Positions 47,340 to 57,825 of a stretch of DNA of 64,000 nt are shown here, in pieces. The notes below the pieces were generated by a model. The model was not told the DNA's origin and did no database searches. It saw only the letters and a program-made list of their open reading frames with translations. This stretch comes from Catenaria anguillulae PL171. Its lineage: Eukaryota > Blastocladiomycota > Blastocladiomycetes > Blastocladiales > Catenariaceae. Each line of letters begins with the position of its first letter. Positions within the stretch are counted from its first letter, which is position 1. The position numbers and the translations under genes are program-made. Where the stretch lies: assembly GCA_002102555.1 (NCBI GenBank), contig MCFL01000031.1, positions 124,001-188,000 of the forward strand, written 5' to 3'.

Positions 47340-47686
47340 TTCAGTTTCGATGTCAGTGGTGAGTCGAGTCGAGGTGGCGATGCGTATGTATCCGTTATCC
47401 GTGCGTGAGGCAAGCTTGAGGGCAGAGAGTGCATGCAACAGTCCGTCGTCCTGTAGGGAGACATTACAAACCAGATACTACATATTTGATTGACGGCACG
47501 TCCCCCGAGTTGGCGCCCGAACTCCTCCAAAGCCTGCCGAGCACGGGTCACGCCCGCTCACGTGATCTCAAAGGCATTTGCTGTGTCGTGGGCTCGCAGC
47601 ACATTGCGTAAATCTGAACATACGCCAACGTCAATGTCAACGCGGCACGCAGCCTCGTCAATGCATATGACAAGGCTCAACGTTCA
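47340..47686. promoter_or_regulatory. Divergent promoter region, CC1-box protein / NSUN methyltransferase
   Basis: About 350 bases between divergent starts. No coding frame or named site. Confidence 0.4.
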
Positions 47687-48922
47687 ATGCACACAGCGTC
47701 CTCCACCATGACATCGACTGCGCCCTCGAACAAGCTCAAGCACACCGGGCCCAACGTGGACGCCTTCAACCGGTTCTTTGCCAGTCTGCACGGCCACGAC
47801 CGCTGGCACGCCACGCTGCTGCCCTCGCTCTTGGCCCCGCCAAAGCACGCCGCCCTCATCAATCCGTTTTGTGAACCGCTCGTCTTGCGCCAAGCGCTCG
47901 CCCAAGCCTCGGGCACCCTGTCGCGCGTTGCCTGGCTCAAGGGCGTCACGGCCATCACGTCGGATCAAGCACCCATCAGCAACCGTGATGCTGGCGACGG
48001 CGACGACAATGACGAGGGTGACCTTACGGATGGCGACAAAGAATACGATGATGGCGACCAACGACATGTCGCCAAGCACGCACCCTTTGTGCACCCGCTC
48101 CGTGACGTGCACAACCTGGCCACCTACTACCTCATGGACCTGGCGTCCATGATGCCCGTCGAAGCACTCAATGTCTCTCCCGGCCACGACGTGCTCGACA
48201 TGTGCGCCGCGCCAGGCGGCAAAACCCTCAACATTGCCTACCGCCTGTTCCCCACGACCCCCACGGGCGGCAAACACAAGGGCTCACTGACAGCCAACGA
48301 GCCATCGACCGACCGCCGGTTGCGCTTGCGCGACGTGCTCACATCGCACTTGCCCGTTTCCATTGTGACTGACCACGTCCAGCTCACGTCACTTGACGGG
48401 GCGGCCTTTACCCGCGGATACAAGCGTTTTCATCGCATTCTCATTGACGCACCGTGTTCGAGCGAGCGCCACGTGTTGCGCGACCCATCGGGCGAAATCA
48501 CAAAGTGGACGTCGTCGCGCACAAAGACGGCAGCTCGCCGACAAGAAAAGCTCTTGTGGTCTGGGTTGTCGGTTGTGTTGCCTGGCGGAACGCTCGTGTA
48601 CGCAACTTGCTCGCTATCGCAGGCGGAGAACGATGGCGTGGTTAAGCGTGTGCTCGCTAGGGTCGCAAAGAAGAAGAAGCGGGCAAAGGCAAAGGCGAGG
48701 GCTGCCGCGGTGCAAGAGAGCGATGACGACGAGAGCCAAGATGAGGACGACGAGTATGATGAGGAAGACGATGCCTGGTACAATCTCGTCAAGGTGAGCA
48801 TGGTCCGGCGCGAGTGGCCAATTGGCGAGCCCACCAAGTACGGGTGGATTGTGCTGCCTGATCAGGGGCAGGGATGGGGGCCGCTGTATTTCGCAGTCTT
48901 CAAGTGTACAGGTGTCGAGTAG
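47687..48922 (+). CDS. NSUN-family RNA cytosine-5 methyltransferase (NSUN3/NSUN4-like)
   Basis: SAM-dependent RNA m5C methyltransferase. Single exon of 411 residues (404 if the second ATG at 47708 is used). Motif I, VLDMCAAPGGKTLNIAYRL, binds SAM; motif IV, LIDAPCSSERHVLRDPSGE, and motif VI, LVYATCSLSQAENDGVV, each provide a conserved Cys, the TC Cys being the catalytic nucleophile in this family. LATYYLMDLASMMPVEAL matches the segment before motif I in the NSUN3/4 branch, which acts on mitochondrial RNAs in animals. Two acidic inserts are unusual: DAGDGDDNDEGDLTDGDKEY near residue 105 and ESDDDESQDEDDEYDEEDD near residue 345, the latter directly after a Lys/Ala-rich stretch. Assignment to NSUN3/4 rather than another NSUN is tentative. 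Confidence 0.88.
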   Translation: MHTASSTMTSTAPSNKLKHTGPNVDAFNRFFASLHGHDRWHATLLPSLLAPPKHAALINPFCEPLVLRQALAQASGTLSRVAWLKGVTAITSDQAPISNRDAGDGDDNDEGDLTDGDKEYDDGDQRHVAKHAPFVHPLRDVHNLATYYLMDLASMMPVEALNVSPGHDVLDMCAAPGGKTLNIAYRLFPTTPTGGKHKGSLTANEPSTDRRLRLRDVLTSHLPVSIVTDHVQLTSLDGAAFTRGYKRFHRILIDAPCSSERHVLRDPSGEITKWTSSRTKTAARRQEKLLWSGLSVVLPGGTLVYATCSLSQAENDGVVKRVLARVAKKKKRAKAKARAAAVQESDDDESQDEDDEYDEEDDAWYNLVKVSMVRREWPIGEPTKYGWIVLPDQGQGWGPLYFAVFKCTGVE

Positions 48923-49097
48923 ATGTGAGTGTTTGATGAAATAGACCATTGACAACGGATGGATCACTATGTAATCACCAGTGTATAGAAAACGGTGGAG
49001 ATGGAAAAATACAAGACAACGCAACAGGCAAAGAGGTACAAAAAAAAGCACAAACGACATGTAACGGATCATCAATCCCGCCAAAGGAATTCATGAC

Positions 49098-50309
49098 TTA
49101 TCCACGACGTCCCCTTCCACCACGGCCGCCACGGCCGCCACGTCCACCGGCCCCACCTGCAGCGCCGCCCAACATGTTGAGCAAGTCGGGATTTTGCATA
49201 GCCTGCTGAATGGTGGGGTCGTTCATCATACTGGCCAAATCGGGACCACCCGCACCACCCCTAGCGCCTGCACCTGCACCGCCGCCCATCATTTGAGCCG
49301 CCATCTGAGCCAGCCCTGGGTTGTTCTGCATCATTTGGGCCGCCATTTGCATGATGTTGGGGTTGTTGAGCAGACCGGCAAGACCACCCGCGCCGCCGGC
49401 AAGTCCGGCGAGGCCCGCGAGCGGATCGGCGCCTGCGCCAGCACCTGCACTGCCGGCACCAAAGTCGGGCATGCCACGGTCGACCGAAGATGCGTCTTGT
49501 TGAGTGTCTTCGTCATCGTCATCGTTGGCGTCGGCAGAATGCTCAGGCTCGGTCACTTCGGGCAAGCGTGCCTTGACTTGCGCAAGGGCTTGCTTGGTGG
49601 TGCCGTTGGCCGGGTCGAGCTCGACGGCTTTGAGGTAAGCGTCGTGGGCCTTTTGGAACTGCCGTGGCATAGTAGGCGTGGCTAGCAAGGTGCACAGATC
49701 AACACTGCAGCGGTGAGTGATGCTTGCCCGATCCGAATGCGCCAGCGCTCAGTAGAATCAGAGCAGGTAAAGAGAGACATACCCAAGGCGCGAGTAGGCC
49801 TTTGAAAAGTTGGGATCGATCCTGGCCGCCTCGAGCGCATCCTCAATCGCCTTTTCATGCTCCTGGTTGCCCGAGTATGCGGCGGCGCGGTTGGAGAAGT
49901 AAATGGCGTTTGTGGGATTGCGCTCAATGGCCTGTGAGTACTTTGCAATGGCCTCGGCGTACTGCTTGGCCGCGACAAGCTTGTTGCCTTGCGCCTTGAG
50001 GTCTTCGGCGGCTTTCTTGTCGGCTTCCGACACTTCCTTGGGCTTGCTGGGGGCGGCGGCAGCAGCCTTGGCCGACTTTGCTTGCTTGGTCTTGAGGTAC
50101 ACGTCAAACACCGACATGAGCGAGGCGGGCTTCATGGAAAAGAGCTGGACCTGGTCGTCGTCCGAAGCGTCGATTTTGAACACGTCTTGGATGCACTGCG
50201 AGGCAACATCGAGCGATTCACGCTCGTCGTCGGTCACGGCCGGCGAGGCGGAGACGGTCGTCAGGTACTCGACGATGGCGAAGGCGAGGCGCTTGGATTT
50301 CTCGTCCAT
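49098..50309 (-). CDS. SGT2: SGT2/SGTA-like TPR cochaperone
   Basis: Captures tail-anchored membrane proteins for the GET pathway and binds Hsp70/Hsp90. Exon 1 (49783..50309) starts MDEKSKRLAFAIVEYL, the N-terminal homodimer domain, then has TPR1 (AEDLKAQGNKLVAAKQYAEA) and TPR2 (YFSNRAAAYSGNQEHEKAIE). TPR3 spans the intron. Exon 2 ends with an acidic linker, repeated Met/Gln/Asn-rich modules (MQMAAQMMQNNPGLAQMAAQ) that bind hydrophobic segments, and a Gly/Arg-rich tail. Two acceptors are possible. CAG at 49705-49707 keeps the frame but replaces TPR3 helix A with LCTLLATPTMPR. TAG at 49682-49684 gives the textbook TPR sequence GHAYYAT but then loses frame at QFQKAHDAYLKAVELDP. The second suggests a base error or recent mutation near 49660. 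Confidence 0.9.
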
Positions 50310-50581
50310 GGTAAATTTTGGTTGGTGGGGGAGGTTGCAACTGTGTTCGTTGCTTTGAATGCGTTGTGCTTGGCTCAAAGAGAGGGGGAGGAGAGCCTTC
50401 CTTGATGGGGGTTGCGGTGGCAAGTCAATAGCTGTGGGCTGTGGCGACGGCGCAAAGTGTGTGTCGACGTGTCATTCACGACGGTGATGAGAGAAGAGCG
50501 TGGATCGCCCAAGAACCGTTCGGGCTGTCGATCTGTCAATGTGAATCAGTGCGCGACACAACGTGAGACAGTAATCTTGCG

Positions 50582-51142
50582 TTGCTGTCCGAGTTTGCAC
50601 AAGTACTCGACTTTTTCGACACGGTTCACGCACAGCTGGTCCTGCTGCTCGTGTCGGCCACGTCAGCCGTCATCGGCACCGACTTGGAAAACGTCAACTA
50701 CCGCATGTGCGATTACACGCCCGAGCTCGCCGCCAAGTCGGATGCCGCTCGCTGCGGCGCGCACCTCGACTATGGGACCATGATGTTGGTGTTTCAGTAC
50801 GGAAACCGCGGGTTTGAGTGCCAATCGCCCGACGGTGAGTGGGTGGCCGTGTCTGGCTCCGATGTCTTTGTGTTTTGGAGTTGGTGCGCCCAGGTCATGA
50901 GTGTCAGGCGTGTGGTTCCTGCTCGCCACCGTGTTTGTGTTCTGTCGACAGGGAAAGGCGTGCGACGCAACACGGCAGTGATGTTTGTGGCTTCCGATGT
51001 GCCTGTGCCGCTGATGCCGCTTGTGGACCAGGACGCGGGGCGTGTTTGGCCAACGGATTCGTCAAGGTCAATTGTCTGTTGCGCAATTCAAGGACGAGGT
51101 TGGAAAGAAGTGGCGCTGAAGGGCGGGGAACGAGGATAACCC
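50582..51142 (+). CDS. 2-oxoglutarate/Fe(II) oxygenase, C-terminal half only
   Basis: Isopenicillin-N-synthase-like dioxygenase fold. The readable part begins around SEFAQVLDFFDTVHAQL and includes GAHLDYGTMMLVFQYGNRGF, where His and Asp of HLD are iron ligands, then WVAVSGSDVFVFWSWC and HRVCVLSTGKGVRRNTAVMF with the third ligand His and the 2-oxoglutarate Arg. About 185 codons to the stop. There is no ATG: a TGA lies just upstream in frame and an acceptor-like ACAG precedes the open part, so at least one 5' exon is needed, yet the 270 bases up to the divergent SGT2 start hold nothing resembling the usual 100-residue N-terminal domain. Probably a truncated gene; missing exons are the alternative. 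Confidence 0.6.
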
Positions 51143-51414
51143 GGCGCACGGCGGCGACCAGGATCAGGCCATTTTAGCCATGCTGCGGGAACAGAGTGGT
51201 CGATTTGGCTTCTGCCTCTCATGCTTGAATCAGAACCAGAGCTTTGCTTCTCTGAACATGTCTCACTCACTTTATCTTCCCATTGCTCTAAGTCCTTTGT
51301 TCAATCCATCGTCAACGTTGGCTATCTTTGCATTCGCGAATCCATCCAATACAGCCCAACCGCCGAGCTTGTTCCGCTATCCTGGTTTCACTAATGAAGC
51401 TCTTGTCATTGAGG

Positions 51415-53128
51415 TTATTGCGTTCCAGGCTGCTTCATTCCGAGCGTTTCCCGAAGAGCAGCATTAAACTTTCGATCCAGGACAAACAGCAGAATCGGAT
51501 CGGTCACCTCAGACACGAACATCAGGCCGATGATGACTGTCGTATGAGCAAGCCAGGATCATCAGCCGGCTACTGGATGTCTTTGTCGCACGAGAGGCAT
51601 TGGCTACGAAAATGACCCATACCTGCATCGATACCTGGTGCCGGTCGTTGCCCTTTTGTGTATCCGTCCAATACTGCCCATGCGTAGGTGAGAATGACGC
51701 GAGATGATGTGCAATAGACAGGCGACAGAGCTGGAAACATACGCATGACGCAGAACGGAATAATATACCTGATTTGAATGAAGCCATGAGATTGTGTAAG
51801 AAGTCATCTTGTTCCGCTCTGTCAGGCGAAAAGGTGAAGACGCACAGATAAGCGAGCATCGACAGAACGCCCCTCATTACAACTCGCATCTCGGCCGCTT
51901 GCGATTCAATTGCATTCGCATTTGCAAGAGCCCGAACGTTTTGTTCTGGGACGGAACATTGCTCGCTAGCACCTTGGACGCGTCCAGTTTGAGACGTTGA
52001 AGTGGCCACATGATGGCTTGTCGTCTTGGTCGAGGAATCGCTTGATTTGGAGGATATCGGGCCGTTTGCACTGCGCCGTCCGTCAACGATGGGCTCGCCT
52101 CGTGCGAGGACAGATCGCTTGATGCTTTCAGCCACACTCGATGCGCGTCTGCGAGAATGACAAACACAAGGGGGAGGGGGAGGGGGACAATGTTGGTCCA
52201 AACCTTTGAAACTTTTGCCGAAAAGCGACCGCACTGAAGCAATTTTGATGGGCGACGTGCAGGCTGACCCAATGCGAGCATGGTTGTTTCGCCGAGCTTG
52301 AGCCGTTGTGGGACATTCCGGACGTTGCCAATACTTCGCAGCTTGTACAATATGACGCTATACCCAGATGCAATGCCAAAGACAGAGGACATGATGATTG
52401 CAGTGTCGATTGCCCCGATCCAAGTGTACAGTGCAGTGGGCTGACACGTCAAGCTAGGAGCCGTTAAGTGGTGCGATAAGTAGTTCAGACATATTTTCAA
52501 TTCGTGACAGTGGATCCGTGAATGGGCGGCGCACCCAGTTCGCGTCATGATGGCTGTTCCCCCATTGATGAAGTGGAGGACCGTAAAGATCGCAGTGGTT
52601 ACAAAGTGTCCGCTCACCGCCATCATCATTTGCCGCGCTGGAATGCGAATCAAATGAACCAGCGACAGGTAGCGCTCAATGCAAAATGTCACCATCATGG
52701 TCGACCCCGTCGACGTAAAGTACACGTTGGTGATGGCAAATGCAAGGCAGATTGGCTCCCGATACGCAAGAAACTCTAGAGTTATTTGAGCGTCAATCTA
52801 ATTGGCCCGCACCAGTGGAAATGGGATGTACCTTTGTCCATTTGAAGTGGAAGGCTAAGTACAATCGGGCAATGAACGTGTATAGGGCAAGAAGGGCATG
52901 GTTTAGGCTCGTCGCGGCAGCGACCACATTTGCAGACGAGTCCAGTAGGTTGCGGCGCCGGAAAGCAATGATGAGCACAAATGAGTTGCACACAAAGGAT
53001 ACAGTAGCAGCTACGACGATACAAATGTTGATTGTTTCGGCGAGCTGGAGCCAGGATTGGTCGAATGCAAGCGGATCCCAGAAATGACCAGATGTGGTCC
53101 TGTATTCCCATTCCATCAGCTCATTCAT
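51415..53128 (-). CDS. Rhodopsin-like seven-helix receptor
   Basis: Exon 1 (52832..53128) holds a short extracellular N-terminus, helix 1 (ICIVVAATVSFVCNSFVLII) and helix 2. The next exon, starting at 52773, has helix 3 ending in FCIERYLSLVH, an E-R-Y version of the class A E/DRY motif, then helix 4 (MMAVSGHFVTTAIFTVLHFI) and helix 5 (IDTAIIMSSVFGIASGYSVI). A Ser/Thr-rich third intracellular loop follows, then helix 6 (MRVVMRGVLSMLAYLCVF). The last exon carries helix 7 with FVSEVTDPILLFVL, where DPILLF sits at the NPxxY position, and helix 8 (DRKFNAALRETLGMKQ) to the stop at 51415. Junctions within the third loop (about 52030-52260) and between helices 6 and 7 were not resolved exactly. Ligand unknown. 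Confidence 0.75.
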
Positions 53129-53464
53129 TTTTTCTGTCGTTTGCGAGGAGTGCTGTTACAGACGCCAAAGGCTCGAAATACTTTGCCCAACCATTGTACA
53201 TGTATACGCATGCACGCGTAAAGATTCGCGATCGATTCTCCAGACACGATGAAAACTGGTGTCCGCTAACTTTCAACCTGTTGATCTCCATGCCACTTCC
53301 ACGACGAGTGTGTGGCATCCACGAGTAAGAAATTTCCCACAATAAATGATGATTTCTCGCCAAAGACAGATGTCTGTTCCATTTTGATTGAGTACAGCTG
53401 AAAAAGCCTCGAATTCCTCCATTCCCATTATTTCTGGCCCACCTAGTGCAACCCTAGCGTTTCT

Positions 53465-53880
53465 CAATGTGCAGCATTGAACCGTCGGTCCAAGAGCATA
53501 AACAGCAGGATCGGGTCTGTCACCTCGGAAACAAACTTGAGACCGATGATTACTGAATAAAAAAACTTAGTCAGATCCTCGTTACGCCAGTCACCCCGAA
53601 GGCGGGAGGTGAGGATACCGAATCAGAACGTGCCTGCGTCGACGCCTGTTGCTGGTCGTTGGCCCTTTGTGAAAGCCTCGAGGACTTCCCTATTTGGTCA
53701 GAGTGAGGTAGGAATGCAAGAAATCGCGTTAGCAGAGGCATGAACGCGAGCAGCGACAAAACGCCCCTCATCACAACACGCATTTCGGCGGCTTGAGACT
53801 CACTTGCATTGGCATTTGCGAGAGCGACAACCTTTGCAGTTGCCCCCGGGCCACCACAATTCAGACGTTGATTGCAATTG
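53465..53880 (-). pseudogene. Partial copy of the adjacent seven-helix receptor (helices 6-8)
   Basis: Repeats the 3' end of the receptor at 51415..53128. ANANASESQAAEMRVVMRGV (helix 6 start) is nearly identical to the receptor's ANANAIESQAAEMRVVMRGV. Near 53465-53560 FVSEVTDPILLFMLLDRRFN then a stop corresponds to helices 7 and 8. Helix 6 itself and the linking sequence differ. Upstream on the same strand, 53900-54260 has a hydrophobic segment (FAACLYMSAFANVCGSLTLD) and a charged stretch (NEERQNVATRDMNLTRCLAR) that could belong to the same gene, but helices 1-4 with an E-R-Y motif were not found. I call it a degenerate or incomplete paralogue. Confidence 0.55.
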
Positions 53881-55007
53881 TTTCGGTCTCACGTTACCGG
53901 CAATACTGGCCAGTAAATCCAACGTCAGGGACCCGCACACATTCGCAAAAGCGGACATGTACAGACAGGCCGCAAACTTGTGCATGCCCAAGTTCCCAAG
54001 AAAGGCTCTGAATACTGAGCACGCCCACAACTTGGGAATATGGGAATATGGCCTGGGTCGCGCCTTTCCATCATGGGTCGCCAAGCCAACCGAATGTTCT
54101 CGTCCACAAGTCTCTTGCCATCAACTACTTTTCTCTCAAGCCTTGCCAAACAACGAGTGAGGTTCATGTCTCGCGTTGCAACGTTCTGCCTTTCTTCATT
54201 ATACCGCGCCACAGGCGTACACTCGGTGGCTCTGGCTCCAATATCGGTACATCGGTCCATTGAATCGCTTGATGCTATCGCTGGGAGTCATCAGAAACCA
54301 GTGAATGAAGGGAGTGGGAATACGCTGCCTTCATTTGCTTGACATGGTCGGGTGGGTCCATTTCATTTGCCCTGGCTGATTCCACTCGTCGCTCCACTTC
54401 CGCCTACAGTGACGGACTCGTCCAGGTCCACCTCTCTTCACCTCTTCTTTCAACTTCTTAAGCTTCTCGTCGGCCGAAGTATATCGCCTCCCCTGATTCT
54501 CCACGGCTCAAAGACTTGACCCAAGTCTCCGTCGTCCAGGCGTACCTCTACCCAGTCTCCCGGTCTAACATCGATCACGTCAAGGCCGCCATCGCTCGCA
54601 TCTTCTTGCCCACAGAGTCAGGCATCTGAATCCCGTGTTCTGCCTCTCCTCGTTTACGGTGGCCTTCGACATCCTGTCTCGCGTTTTCTCGCCGAAACAC
54701 CCAACCGAGCAGCAACGTGAAACGGTGCCCAGCATTGGTGGCTGTTCCACTCGGCGTTCCCAACCTTGCGGTGCCATCGTTTCAGAGTGCCGCGCCACGG
54801 ACCCCAGTGCATATGCATACCAGGTCCAACATCCAAGGTCTGCCTCTAGGTCTGCCTCGAGCTGTTGCCGTCATTCCCTCACCTTGCTGACTTGCTGACC
54901 AACCGGCGTATGTAGGATAGATCCTTGCTCTCGGAATCGAGCTCTTCTCGCATTTCAAGGCCCAACATCGCTGGACACTTGGTGCCTCTGCTGTCCACTC
55001 CACAATC
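53881..55007. other. Interval with receptor remnants and promoter of the next gene
   Basis: Apart from the possible receptor exon at 53900-54260 (minus), no gene is supported. A short phrase, AATGAAGAAAGGCAGAAC-like on the minus strand near 54195, recurs with a few changes near 54645 (AACGAGGAGAGGCAGAAC), suggesting a second decayed copy. Confidence 0.35.
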
Positions 55008-57563
55008 ATGTCATTCTCCACGCCAGGCCTCGGCGTCAATCGCCACATTTCCGACAATGGATTCGCCCTGTACCCACACTCGCTCAGCCAGCAATCTGCC
55101 TTGAGCGCAAGCGCCGACCATGTGCGATCCCCGCCGCCAACACCCGAATCCGAAGCCGAAGGCGAGTCGACCGATCACGAACATGTTGACATTGATTTGG
55201 TCGAGTCGCCTTGGCTGAGCGGCCGTCCCAGCAATCCCAATTCTGCCATGGCATCATCCTCGGCATCCGCATCGTCATCGTCCGCCGATGCAACATCCAA
55301 ATGTGCCAGCGCCAAGGGCGCCGGTAGCGGCAAGTCAAAGTCGTTCACGGCGTCGGTCAAGAAACTCTTTTCGTCGTCGAGTGACCGTGAGCGAGACAAG
55401 GAGCGCCAACGGCTGCGACAACTGTCCATTTCGTCGCCCACGCTCATTCATTCCACATCGCTTGCCGTGCAACCGCCGCCCAACCCGTTGACTCGCAGCG
55501 CCAGCCGGTCCTCTTCGAACACCAACCGTTCGCGCACCCGATCCCAGAGTCCCCACGGGTCCGTTGTCTCGGCTGCATACCCGTCTCCGACGAGCAGTGC
55601 CTCTTCGGCAGACTCTCCCGTCGCCGAACAGTCTCCGTTTGCCCTGCCGCCTGAGGGGGTACCGCCGGTCCCAGCCGTCGACCCAACTTTGCGAGCGCGC
55701 GCCCAAAGTCTCCCTGCCCCTTCACGCCTGCCGCCCGAGCTCATGGCCGCCGCAGCCATTGCAGATGCAAGCCAGCATTACATGACATCAACGCTCCCTG
55801 ATCCATCCGTCCTGGGCATGTCCTGGCAGTCACAGAGCTCGCTGTCGACGGCCTTGGGCAACGCTTCCGTGGTCTCTTTGCCAAACTTGCCCACCTCATC
55901 GTCGCGCAGCATGCAGTCGCCCGTGGTTCCCCCAAAGTCCCTGGCAGCAAGGCGAAGGCGGGATTCTGACATGATCCTGCATTCGAAGCAGAAAGAGGAA
56001 CAGGATGATTGGTTGCCGCCGACAGGTGTGACAAAAAAGATGTCCCTGACACCCAAAGTGGTCGCTGATTCCTCGTCGTCATCATCCGCCTCCGCGACTT
56101 CCTCTGGCTCGTCCAAATCACTTCCGCCCCCACCGCCATTGGCGCCTCCTCGCATTCCCATCTGGGCCCAATTTCAAAACCATTCGTCCGCCCCACCCGG
56201 TCCCCTCTCTCCCGTTTCTCAAGCCGCATTCTTCTCTTCCTCAACAGACGATTACCGGTCCACTCCCATTGCTTCGAGCACTTCGTCATCCGCCATTTCA
56301 TCACCCGCCTCCTCAACGAGAGGTCTCATCTCGCCACCTTCCATTCCGATTGCTCAGCTTCCTCTGAAATCGCCCGCGCTATCGACTCGCTCCCTCGACT
56401 CGCCCGCTCCGCAACCGCAACCCAACGACCTGCTCACCAAGGCTCCTGTCCCCACCACCGATCCGCAAGACTTGCTCCGGCTCGAATCGCTCATCACCGC
56501 CACCGTCGACTCTGAGCGCCGCGTCCTGCAGCATTTGCGCAAGCAAAGCCTGAGCGGTGCCTCGTCACCGTCTACGCCAGCACCCGCCGAACTTGCTCTC
56601 GCTGGCACTTGCGCCTCAACGCCCGAACAAGCACCAGCACCGGCGGTGGAATCGGACCTGGACCGCCGCCTCGCCAAAATGGCCGAATTCGAACGGCTCA
56701 TTTCGACCACGTCGCCGGCAGTTTCATCGCGCTCACTGCATATGTCGGCCGACCCGCCCACGCCCAGCTTGTCTGCCTTGTCCTCAACGCAATTCCCAGG
56801 CGCGAGCGCCGAGGGCGACCAAATGGTTGCACTTGCCGCCCTGCGCCGCGTGCAAATGGACAAGTACCCTGTGCCTGCATGCGAACTGACGTCGTCGGCA
56901 TCCGACTCGGAGTGGAGCGACGACGACCAAGTCGACACCGAGGTCCAGCAGCGCGTGATTGCCCGGCACCCAAGCTTGGCAAACATCTTTGCGCCACTCA
57001 CGGCCGGATCGTCGACAGGCGAGCCGCTGCGGGATCCACGGCAGGCTGCCGATGAAGCTGCCGAGGCGGCACGGCTCGCGGCCAAGTCACGCGGCGTCAA
57101 GGGGTGGTTTGCAGACAATCGAACCAAGATCCTGGGCACGCTCAAGACGGTGTTGCGCGATGCGAGTGGCAATGCCGCAGCACGTGCCGGAAACGATGTG
57201 TCGGCAGATGCAAAGCAGGATTTGGTTCAGTTTGCAAGGCATGTGATTCGCACCACGTCGGAATCGACGCTTGGCGAGTCGGGCGGCGGTAAGAAGCGGC
57301 AGAGTGTCAAGCGGCGGACCGTGACAAAGGCCGATGTGTCGAGCCCGATTGTTGAGGAAGGCGACGAAATGGATGTCATCAACATGTATGCAAATGGCGA
57401 TGAGCGCGAGTGGGTTAGGCGCCGCAGTTCTGCAAAGGGGAAAGCCAGGGAGGCGACCAGGCGTGCGGCCGAGAGTGTGGTGGAGGCGGACGATGAGCTG
57501 ATTGACTTGGTCAGGCAGATTGAGGCGTTGATGACGGTGGAGGGTGTGGGGAGGGAGGAGTGA
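55008..57563 (+). CDS. Unknown Ser/Pro-rich protein
   Basis: Single open frame of 851 residues from ATG at 55008, uninterrupted. The first 600 residues are low-complexity and rich in Ser, Pro and Ala (PPTPESEAEGESTDHEHVDI, SSSNTNRSRTRSQSPHGS), with several proline-rich clusters. The last 200 residues are more ordered and charged: GVKGWFADNRTKILGTLKTV, a Lys/Arg-rich KKRQSVKRRTVTKADV that could be a nuclear signal, and a predicted helical end (DDELIDLVRQIEALMTVEG). No catalytic domain, membrane segment or signal peptide. Not recognised; composition suggests a scaffold or regulatory protein, which is inference only. Confidence 0.72.
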   Translation: MSFSTPGLGVNRHISDNGFALYPHSLSQQSALSASADHVRSPPPTPESEAEGESTDHEHVDIDLVESPWLSGRPSNPNSAMASSSASASSSSADATSKCASAKGAGSGKSKSFTASVKKLFSSSSDRERDKERQRLRQLSISSPTLIHSTSLAVQPPPNPLTRSASRSSSNTNRSRTRSQSPHGSVVSAAYPSPTSSASSADSPVAEQSPFALPPEGVPPVPAVDPTLRARAQSLPAPSRLPPELMAAAAIADASQHYMTSTLPDPSVLGMSWQSQSSLSTALGNASVVSLPNLPTSSSRSMQSPVVPPKSLAARRRRDSDMILHSKQKEEQDDWLPPTGVTKKMSLTPKVVADSSSSSSASATSSGSSKSLPPPPPLAPPRIPIWAQFQNHSSAPPGPLSPVSQAAFFSSSTDDYRSTPIASSTSSSAISSPASSTRGLISPPSIPIAQLPLKSPALSTRSLDSPAPQPQPNDLLTKAPVPTTDPQDLLRLESLITATVDSERRVLQHLRKQSLSGASSPSTPAPAELALAGTCASTPEQAPAPAVESDLDRRLAKMAEFERLISTTSPAVSSRSLHMSADPPTPSLSALSSTQFPGASAEGDQMVALAALRRVQMDKYPVPACELTSSASDSEWSDDDQVDTEVQQRVIARHPSLANIFAPLTAGSSTGEPLRDPRQAADEAAEAARLAAKSRGVKGWFADNRTKILGTLKTVLRDASGNAAARAGNDVSADAKQDLVQFARHVIRTTSESTLGESGGGKKRQSVKRRTVTKADVSSPIVEEGDEMDVINMYANGDEREWVRRRSSAKGKAREATRRAAESVVEADDELIDLVRQIEALMTVEGVGREE

Positions 57564-57825
57564 TTGGAGTGTGTCCGAGTCGCTTCTAACAGTGACAAAT
57601 TCAAGGAGAAAAGGAAAACATTGGGGTCAAGTTTGTTGCATTTCACTTTATCTTTCATTCCCATCGCTGTACCCATTCATTCTGTCATTTCTTTCACACA
57701 ATACATCAATAGACGGAGACACCCATCATCATACACTGGTAATATGTACACGCAAGAGGGACAAACAGACATGCCACAGTACGCCACCTTGCCAGCACCT
57801 CAGGCTCATGAACTGCAAAAGGTGC

